Assembly (NCBI GenBank): GCA_003649915.1
Contig: QMTG01000083.1
Coordinates: 1-5,244 of the forward strand
Length of the DNA: 5,244 nt
DNA from: Thermoplasmata archaeon
GTDB lineage: Archaea > Thermoplasmatota > Thermoplasmata > B31-G17
Direction: 5' to 3'
How positions within the stretch are numbered: the first letter of the stretch is position 1; every line of letters begins with the position of its first letter. A model generated the notes under the pieces. It saw nothing but the letters and a program-made list of their open reading frames with translations. It had not been told where the DNA came from and ran no database searches. The translations under genes were made by a program, and so were the position numbers. Below are positions 1 through 4,539 of the stretch, one piece after another.

Positions 1-297
1 CTGAGGGATGAACTTGGTCTAAGGGATGATGAAAATATTGAGATTTGCCGTGGCCTTCATGCTATACAGAACGCCATACTACAGGCAGCGATAATGGGTG
101 TTTCAATAAAAGGCGCAGTTCTATACACAACAAACCCACCGTGTATAACGTGTGCAAAAATGGTGATAAACGCGGGCATTGTTGAGGTTGTAACAATGTC
201 TGATTATAAGAAGCCCTTAAGTCTTGGAGATAAAATAGCGCTTGATCTCCTGAATGAGGGAAAGGTCAAACTCAGGATTTTTGGAGGAGGTGAATGA
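1..297 (+). CDS. Deoxycytidylate (dCMP) deaminase-like protein, 3' part only, catalytic Glu replaced
   Basis: The gene is open from the first base of the window, so its N-terminus is missing; 98 codons remain before TGA. The family (CDA fold, ComEB/dCMP deaminase group) converts dCMP to dUMP for dTTP synthesis, using a zinc held by one His and two Cys. The zinc ligands are visible: His in CRGLHAIQNAI (visible residues 16-26) and the PCxxC motif in NPPCITCAKM (about 45-54). The normal HAE motif reads HAI here (codons CAT GCT ATA), so the glutamate that shuttles protons is absent. The conserved AGI-xxVV segment follows. The C-terminal part is otherwise ordinary for the family. TGA is one base before the next start, and the SD of the next gene lies in its last codons, so the two are co-translated. 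The family call is firm, but whether it deaminates dCMP is doubtful. Confidence 0.85.
   Translation: MRDELGLRDDENIEICRGLHAIQNAILQAAIMGVSIKGAVLYTTNPPCITCAKMVINAGIVEVVTMSDYKKPLSLGDKIALDLLNEGKVKLRIFGGGE
283..293 (+). promoter_or_regulatory. Shine-Dalgarno sequence deciding the start of the MTH1187-family gene
   Basis: GGAGGAGGTGA contains GGAGGTGA, a near-full match to the archaeal anti-SD (CACCTCC). It ends 5 bases before the ATG at 299. This supports the start at 299 over the in-frame ATG at 254, which lies inside the deaminase gene and has no comparable site. Confidence 0.8.
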
Positions 298-298
298 T

Positions 299-592
299 AT
301 GATTGTGGCACAGGTATCGTTTGTCCCAGTTGGCGCGGGAACTAGCGTTGGAAGGTATGTGAGGGAGGCAATAAACGCTCTCAGAGCCTCAGGTCTTAAA
401 GTTGTGCCAAATGCGATGGCTACTGTGATAGAAGCACCAGAAATAGATGATTTGTTCGATGCTGTTAGAGCAGCCCACGAGAGACTTATGGAGATGGGCG
501 TGAAAAGGCTGATAACCGAGATAAAGATTGATGACAGGAGAGACAAAGAAATAAACATTGAAAGCAAACTCAAATCCATAGAAGAGTTATAG
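299..592 (+). CDS. MTH1187 family (DUF77/YqgV-type) thiamine-binding protein
   Basis: A cytosolic protein of 97 residues, the usual length for this family of small ferredoxin-like (alpha-beta) proteins. Structures of family members show thiamine or related ligands bound at subunit interfaces of a tetramer, and the family is thought to sense or store thiamine. Visible family features are the first strand MIVAQVSFVPVG, the G-TSVGRYV loop-helix (about residues 14-21), a central AMATVIEAP segment (about 39-47, equivalent to the usual MGTxIEG), and the C-terminal strand ITEIKIDDRRDK (about 74-85). I chose ATG 299 for its strong SD and because the family begins at this strand; starting at 254 would add 15 non-family residues. 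It starts 1 base after the deaminase stop and ends 5 bases before the MarC gene. No other thiamine gene lies in the window, so the role of the operon context is unknown. Confidence 0.88.
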   Translation: MIVAQVSFVPVGAGTSVGRYVREAINALRASGLKVVPNAMATVIEAPEIDDLFDAVRAAHERLMEMGVKRLITEIKIDDRRDKEINIESKLKSIEEL

Positions 593-597
593 GTATC

Positions 598-1278
598 ATG
601 AGCCCAGAGTTTATTGCAACAACAATTGTTACCCTATTTGCCATCGTAGACCCTCTTGGCAATGTACCCTTCTTTGTAGCCCTTACGCAGGGGTATAGCG
701 ATTTAGAAAAGAAAGGAGTAATTCTCCACACAATACTCACCTTTTCTGCAATATTGCTTGTATTCACATTGTTTGGAAGCGCAATATTTAGCGCCTTTGG
801 CATCACAATACCAGCATTTCGAATAGCGGGAGGTATTTTACTGCTAAGAGTAGCGTTTAGCATGCTTCATGGGGAATTGCCCAAGACCAAGCAAACGGAA
901 AGGGAGAGAATAGAAACACTTCAGAGAGCGCTTGGAGGGCATGGAGCAGAGGAGAAAAGCCCAGACAAGGTTGCCGTTGGTGTTGTACCCCTTGGAATGC
1001 CACTCTTTGCAGGACCGGGTGCAATAACTACGGTTATAGTGCTCTCATCCCATGGGCTTTGGTGCCTTCCCGCTATAGCAATTGCCGTGCTAACAGTGGC
1101 TCTTTTATCCTATCCGATACTAATGTATGCGGATAAACTTTTGAAAAAACTCGGGAGGGTTGGAATTTTAGCCCTTGTTAGGGTTATGGGGCTTATTCTT
1201 GCAGCAATTGCCGTGCAATTCGTGATCACAGGGGTGGTTGAAGTTGCAACAGAATGGTATAGGACAGTCGTCGCCTGA
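598..1278 (+). CDS. MarC family integral membrane protein (UPF0056)
   Basis: 226 residues, normal for the MarC family, with six hydrophobic segments at about residues 5-27, 42-66, 72-92, 138-152, 154-176 and 188-212. The hallmark motifs are clear: VDPLGNVPFF (17-26) at the end of helix 1, FRIAGGILLLRVA (74-86) in helix 3, PLFAGPGAITT (135-145), and VRVMGLILAAIAVQF (194-208) in the last helix. A hydrophilic stretch at about 93-126 separates the two three-helix halves and is rich in Lys, Arg and Glu. The function is not established: the original link to multiple antibiotic resistance was withdrawn, and small-molecule transport remains a guess. ATG 598 is 5 bases after the preceding stop with only a weak AGGT before it, suggesting translational coupling. 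Its 3' end overlaps the next gene. Confidence 0.93.
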   Translation: MSPEFIATTIVTLFAIVDPLGNVPFFVALTQGYSDLEKKGVILHTILTFSAILLVFTLFGSAIFSAFGITIPAFRIAGGILLLRVAFSMLHGELPKTKQTERERIETLQRALGGHGAEEKSPDKVAVGVVPLGMPLFAGPGAITTVIVLSSHGLWCLPAIAIAVLTVALLSYPILMYADKLLKKLGRVGILALVRVMGLILAAIAVQFVITGVVEVATEWYRTVVA

Positions 1279-2662
1279 TATACTCTCCATGTTTTACCCA
1301 AAAAGTGTTGCAGTAATTGGCGCCTCTGCAACTCCTAGAAAAATCGGGCATGAGATACTAAAATCACTGCTGAAGTTTAAGGGCAGGGTTTATGCTGTAA
1401 ACCCGAACTATGATGAAATACTGGGGATTAAGTGCTATCCCTCAGTTCTCAATATACCAGCGAGTATCGACCTGTGCGTGATTGCACTTCCAGCACAAAA
1501 AGTCCCCTCAGCCCTTGTAGAATGCGGGAAAAAGGGGATAAGGTACGCCGTTATAGTCTCTGGAGGTTTTAAGGAAATTGGGGATGTTGGAGCGAAATTG
1601 GAGAGGGAGATTACAAGCATTGGGAAAAAGTTCGGCATTAGAATTATTGGGCCAAATTGTATAGGGATTGCAAACCCGAAGATTGGCCTCTATACCTTCT
1701 TCCAGCCTGAAGATTTCATGGAACGCCCTGCAGAGGGTGCGATTTCGGTGATGACACAGTCTGGAACTGTTGGATGCATTATTCTGGAGTTTCTTGCGTA
1801 TACGGGTATTGGGCTTGCGAAGTTTGTGAGTTACGGTAACAAGTGCGATATTGATGAGTACGATGTTATTTCGGCCTTAAAAAACGACAATGATACCCGT
1901 ATTCTTGTGGGGTATATTGAGAGTTTTGATAACCCGAATGTGCTAAGCGCGATGAAAGAGTTTTGTAAAAACAAGTATATGATTGTTGTCAAAGGTGGGA
2001 GAACAAAGGAGGGGACAAGCGCAGTAAAGAGCCATACTGGGGCACTTGCAGAGGACTACAGGGTATTTCGCGGCGTTATAAAACAGCATGGAGGAATCGT
2101 GGTGGATAGTATTGATGAACTCAAGTACTCACTTAAGATTGTGAACTTTTACTATGAATTAATTGAAAAGTTTAACGGAAAAATAGTGATTATAACGAAT
2201 GGTGCTGGGCTTTCTGTGATTACTGTTGATTCCATAGCGAATTCTAAGTACCTGAGCCTTGCCAGTGTTGATAAAAAACTAAGATCGTCATTGCCAGAAT
2301 ACGCTATATTATCGAATCCTTTGGACCTCACAGGAAGCGCCACAGGGGAGGATTTTGCACGTGCAATCATGGGCGTTTCTGAAACTAGCGATGGAGGAAC
2401 GGCGATAATACTGAACATGGTACTACAGGATGCGCCACTTGGAGGCTCATGGCAGACCATGATATCTGCCATTAAGCAGTGTATGGAGAAAACTATGATT
2501 CTCGCATGTGCTGATGGAGGGGAGTTTACTATGGGCGTTACACGCGATTTTGAAGCGTTAGGCGTGCCTGTTTTTTCTAACCCAGTACTCCTAATATCTG
2601 CACTTGATAAGGTCTATGAAAATGTGAGGTGGAAGAGATATGAAAAGACTGGGAGAGATTGA
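1238..2662 (+). CDS. ADP-forming acetate/acyl-CoA ligase, alpha subunit
   Basis: The alpha subunit of the NDP-forming acyl-CoA synthetase, which makes ATP from acetyl-CoA or another acyl-CoA plus ADP and phosphate in fermenting archaea. Domains in order, numbered from 1238: CoA-binding Rossmann domain from FYPKSVAVIGAS (about 19-30) to RIIGPNCIGIANP (about 137-149); the ligase-CoA domain with the MTQSGTVG loop (about 173-180); and a second flavodoxin-like domain to the C-terminus. The phosphorylated histidine is present in AVKSHTGALA (His266; His257 in the Pyrococcus enzyme). Length of 457-474 residues matches the family (about 460). The start is uncertain: TTG 1238, TTG 1244 (GGTG about 7 bases upstream) or ATG 1289, which lacks an SD but begins MFYPKSV. 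The first two overlap marC by 41 or 35 bases. The acyl substrate cannot be read from sequence. It works with the beta subunit encoded next. Confidence 0.92.
   Translation: MKLQQNGIGQSSPDILSMFYPKSVAVIGASATPRKIGHEILKSLLKFKGRVYAVNPNYDEILGIKCYPSVLNIPASIDLCVIALPAQKVPSALVECGKKGIRYAVIVSGGFKEIGDVGAKLEREITSIGKKFGIRIIGPNCIGIANPKIGLYTFFQPEDFMERPAEGAISVMTQSGTVGCIILEFLAYTGIGLAKFVSYGNKCDIDEYDVISALKNDNDTRILVGYIESFDNPNVLSAMKEFCKNKYMIVVKGGRTKEGTSAVKSHTGALAEDYRVFRGVIKQHGGIVVDSIDELKYSLKIVNFYYELIEKFNGKIVIITNGAGLSVITVDSIANSKYLSLASVDKKLRSSLPEYAILSNPLDLTGSATGEDFARAIMGVSETSDGGTAIILNMVLQDAPLGGSWQTMISAIKQCMEKTMILACADGGEFTMGVTRDFEALGVPVFSNPVLLISALDKVYENVRWKRYEKTGRD
2626..2632 (+). promoter_or_regulatory. Shine-Dalgarno sequence for the beta subunit, inside the alpha gene
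   Basis: GAGGTGG matches the archaeal SD core and ends 7 bases before ATG 2640. It lies within the last codons of the alpha gene. It indicates that beta is translated from its own start and is not made by frameshifting from alpha. Confidence 0.75.
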
Positions 2663-3248
2663 ATCAAAGCGCCTGCTCAGCGCTCATGGTTTTACGGTTC
2701 CAAAGCATGTAGTGTATGATAATCACTGTGACCTTTCGAAAATAGCATTCCCTGTGGCTGTTAAAGCATCATCAAGCCAAATAATGCACAAAATGAGGGA
2801 GGGAGCAATCTTTCTAAATGTCTGCAGGGATGACGTACACAAAGCCGTAAGGCAATTACGAAAAAAATTTCCAAATGCTACAGTATTCATTGAGGAAATG
2901 GTACAAACTGGCCCTAAATCACTGGAGTGCGCTGTCGGAGTATTAACAACTAAAGTTTACGGAAAATGCATAATGTTCGGTGCGGGAGGTAGGTTCGTGG
3001 AAATATTCGAGGACGTTTCTTTCAGAAAGATACCTATAAATTCTCACGATGCCCGTGCCATGATAGCAGATACAATAATAGGAGGGGAGGTTGAAAGAAT
3101 CGGGGCTACAAACTGCGTGGTTGACTTTTTATTACGCATTTCAGACCTTGCTGAGCACGTGGATATTATTGAAATGGACCTAAACCCTGTGATTTTCTCA
3201 GATAAAAGGGCTATAGTATTGGATGCAAAAATTGTACTTGATGAATAG
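2640..3248 (+). CDS. ADP-forming acetate/acyl-CoA ligase, beta subunit (ATP-grasp)
   Basis: The nucleotide-binding beta subunit, which passes phosphate between the alpha-subunit histidine and ADP. The fold is ATP-grasp (ATP-grasp_5 type). Visible features are an opening helix with a GFTVPKHVV strand (17-25), FPVAVKASS (37-45, with the nucleotide-binding Lys), QIMHK (47-51) whose His50 matches the second phosphate-relay histidine (His71 in Pyrococcus), MFGAGGRFVEIFEDVSFR (112-129), and EMDLNPVIF (178-186), which carries the metal-binding residues. At 202 residues it is shorter than the usual 230 or so: it starts directly at the core helix and lacks the N-terminal leader. The region after the histidine reads MREGAI where the family usually has SDxGGV. 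It overlaps the alpha gene by 23 bases in another frame, and it is the last gene of the operon. Confidence 0.9.
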   Translation: MKRLGEIESKRLLSAHGFTVPKHVVYDNHCDLSKIAFPVAVKASSSQIMHKMREGAIFLNVCRDDVHKAVRQLRKKFPNATVFIEEMVQTGPKSLECAVGVLTTKVYGKCIMFGAGGRFVEIFEDVSFRKIPINSHDARAMIADTIIGGEVERIGATNCVVDFLLRISDLAEHVDIIEMDLNPVIFSDKRAIVLDAKIVLDE

Positions 3249-3281
3249 GGAATTTCTAATGCGCCCTGCAACAATGTGCAA

Positions 3282-3288
3282 TAAAAAC
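3282..3288 (-). terminator. Possible oligo-T terminator of the GINS gene
   Basis: On the minus strand GTTTTTA lies about 8 bases past the GINS stop codon. Archaeal termination often uses a T-run without a stem. The intergenic gap is only 46 bases between two convergent genes. A matching T-run for the plus-strand operon (TTTTT at 3322-3326) lies inside the GINS coding region, so the two transcripts may overlap at their ends. Confidence 0.35.
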
Positions 3289-3294
3289 CGACAA

Positions 3295-3909
3295 TCATCT
3301 GAAGAGAATCCTAATTGCACCTTTTTCCTGCAAAAGATTTGCGATATCTGCGGGTAACGATAAAATATCCCCCTTACAGACCTTATACGTTCGTTCAGGA
3401 CCCTCAAATGGGGGTATGTCCTCGAGAGCCATCACAACCTCATACGGATACGGCGGTCTTTTGCCAACACCCTCGGCAAACACAGCCTCTTTCTCATCAT
3501 CCTCCGCCCCAGCAAACACCAATTCCTTATCTATATCATGCCCTCCTTCGAGCAGTCTGTCCCTTATCTTTGCAATCCTGTTCGCGATTGCTTCTACAAT
3601 TTTTTCCTCCTCATCGAGAAGGTTTTCATGCTTGCCTGGACCACCAACAACCCTTTCATGGGCCAATATTAGTATTTTCCTTAAGCGCAAATCACAAATT
3701 TTTCTAAAAGCGTTCCTTACCCTTTTCTCCTCATGCACCAGCATGGAAATTTTTGGGGAGGATGATTTCTCATTCTCGATCCTCTTCCTTATGCTCATCA
3801 ACAGTTCACATGCATGCGCATAAAATCCCGGTGGAACCTTAGTAAGGGCGTTTTTTCTTGTCTCCTCACGCTTGATCTTGAGAAGGTCGTTCAAACTTAT
3901 TTCATCCAT
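3295..3909 (-). CDS. Archaeal GINS complex subunit, Gins51 type
   Basis: GINS joins MCM and Cdc45/GAN to form the CMG replicative helicase and links it to primase and polymerase. The protein has 204 residues. The larger helical A domain comes first: VPPGFYAHACELL (25-37), a basic helix pair at about 60-88 including LRKILILAHERV, and helix EEKIVEAIANRIAKIRDRLL (101-120). An acidic linker (about 123-160) follows, then the small B domain with IPPFEGPERTYKVCKGDIL (165-183) and LPADIANLLQEKGAIRIL (185-202). The A-then-B order marks Gins51 (eukaryotic Sld5/Psf1 side); many Thermoplasmata have only this subunit, as a homotetramer. I chose ATG 3909. The reading frame stays open to 4272, but that extension lies opposite the phosphoesterase gene and has no GINS similarity. 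No SD precedes the ATG, and a TATA-like box about 27 bases upstream suggests a nearly leaderless mRNA. Confidence 0.87.
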   Translation of the reverse strand: MDEISLNDLLKIKREETRKNALTKVPPGFYAHACELLMSIRKRIENEKSSSPKISMLVHEEKRVRNAFRKICDLRLRKILILAHERVVGGPGKHENLLDEEEKIVEAIANRIAKIRDRLLEGGHDIDKELVFAGAEDDEKEAVFAEGVGKRPPYPYEVVMALEDIPPFEGPERTYKVCKGDILSLPADIANLLQEKGAIRILFR

Positions 3910-3932
3910 GGGCAGGTATTCTGCAAGACAAT

Positions 3933-3948
3933 AATAAAAGTTTTTATT
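3933..3948. promoter_or_regulatory. Palindromic TATA-like element shared by the divergent GINS and phosphoesterase genes
   Basis: The sequence AATAAAA-GT-TTTTATT is a perfect 7-base inverted repeat around a two-base centre. On the minus strand CTTTTATTAT fits an archaeal TATA box and predicts transcription starting near 3912, just before ATG 3909. On the plus strand TTTTTATTTT predicts a start near 3971, which favours ATG 3980 over ATG 3965 for the phosphoesterase. Positions are estimated from the usual spacing of about 25 bases from TATA centre to start. Confidence 0.55.
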
Positions 3949-3979
3949 TTGATATGGCCTAAGTATGCGTGGGAATAAA

Positions 3980-4348
3980 ATGCCCAGGTTTGTCGTGCAA
4001 GAGCACCACGCATCGCATCTGCACTGGGACCTGCGCCTAGAAATGAATGGCGTGCTGAAAAGTTGGGCTATTCCAAAGCCTCTACCGCTGCAGCACGGGG
4101 TGAGACGCCTTGCCATACAGACTGAGGACCACGACTTATCATACATAGGGTTTGAGGGGATAATTCCAGAGGGAATGTACGGTGCGGGTAAAGTTAAAAT
4201 ATGGGACAAAGGAGAATACTCGCTTATAGAGAGAAGCAAAAGCAGGATTGTTGTTGATTTTCGAGGCAACATACTACGAGGCAGGTATTGTTTACTCAGG
4301 TTCGAAAAAGCTGGGGAAAAGGCTTGGCTGTTCTTTAAGATAGCCTAG
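3980..4348 (+). CDS. Standalone LigD-type DNA 3'-phosphoesterase (PE domain)
   Basis: This protein matches the phosphoesterase domain of bacterial NHEJ ligase LigD, here as a single-domain protein of 122 residues. Known archaeal and bacterial PE enzymes remove 3' phosphates and 3' ribonucleotides from DNA ends with manganese, leaving a 3'-OH for ligase or polymerase. All six catalytic residues defined in Pseudomonas LigD are present with identical spacing: His9, His15, Asp17 and Arg19 in QEHHASHLHWDLRL, and His51 and Tyr55 in TEDHDLSY. Also present are GVLKSWAIPK (24-33) and the GFEGIIPEGMYGAGKVKIWD block (about 57-76). I chose ATG 3980 (MPRFVVQEHH, where the family starts); ATG 3965 would add MRGNK and probably lies upstream of the transcription start. 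No ligase, polymerase or Ku gene lies in the window. It is divergent from the GINS gene. Confidence 0.92.
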   Translation: MPRFVVQEHHASHLHWDLRLEMNGVLKSWAIPKPLPLQHGVRRLAIQTEDHDLSYIGFEGIIPEGMYGAGKVKIWDKGEYSLIERSKSRIVVDFRGNILRGRYCLLRFEKAGEKAWLFFKIA

Positions 4349-4429
4349 GAAGAATTAGCATTATCAGGCATATTAACTGCAGTGCACCATGGCAATAGCA
4401 CAACCCTTTTCAAAAGCATAAATTCACAC

Positions 4430-4446
4430 ATTTTAATGCATAAAAT
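4430..4446. terminator. AT-rich inverted repeat between convergent genes, possible two-way terminator
   Basis: ATTTTA-ATGCA-TAAAAT is a perfect 6-base inverted repeat with a 5-base loop. It lies between the end of the phosphoesterase gene (4348, plus) and the tRNA 3' end (4468, minus). Each strand carries a run of four T. A shorter repeat, CTTTT-C-AAAAG, lies at 4406-4416. Termination is inferred from position only. I see no coding sequence in 4349-4467. Confidence 0.3.
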
Positions 4447-4467
4447 ATTGAGGTAGTATATAAGAGA

Positions 4468-4539
4468 TGCCGAGGGGGAGATTTGAACTCCCGTAAAACG
4501 GATCTGCAGTCCGCCACATAGCCTCTCTGTCACCTCGGC
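4468..4539 (-). tRNA. tRNA-Cys (anticodon GCA)
   Basis: Read on the minus strand from 4539, the gene folds as a full cloverleaf. The acceptor stem is GCCGAGG/CCTCGGC (7 pairs). The D arm has ACA/TGT (3 pairs, with G13 opposite A22) and loop AGAGGCT. The anticodon stem GCGGA/TCCGT (one G-U) holds loop CTGCAGA with anticodon GCA at 4505-4507. The variable loop is TTTAC, and the T arm is GGGAG-TTCAAAT-CTCCC. There is no intron and no encoded CCA; the base after the acceptor stem is A (position 73), whereas tRNA-Cys normally has U73. The short D stem is typical of tRNA-Cys, including that of E. coli. The 5' end of the gene overlaps the end of the upstream protein gene by 10 bases. Confidence 0.93.

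Noticed and set aside
254..298. Longer N-terminus for the MTH1187-family protein from ATG 254
   Set aside because: The strong SD at 283-293 points to ATG 299, and the family begins at the strand starting there.
2600..2662. Frameshift error splitting a fused alpha-beta ligase
   Set aside because: The beta start has a well-placed SD and a normal first helix, and separate overlapping subunit genes are common for this enzyme. It is kept as an open evolutionary question in the findings.
3315..3823. Two plus-strand reading frames of 130 and 135 residues
   Set aside because: They are antisense shadows of the GINS gene, rich in Pro and Ser, with no SD site or recognisable domain.
3910..4272. In-frame upstream extension of the GINS gene, giving a 325-residue protein
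   Set aside because: It lies opposite the well-supported phosphoesterase gene and crosses the shared promoter. It has no GINS similarity, and its Cys/Arg/Ser-rich translation looks like antisense sequence.
4345..4533. Minus-strand reading frame of 62 residues
   Set aside because: It runs through the tRNA-Cys gene in its first half, and the rest is unremarkable AT-rich spacer.
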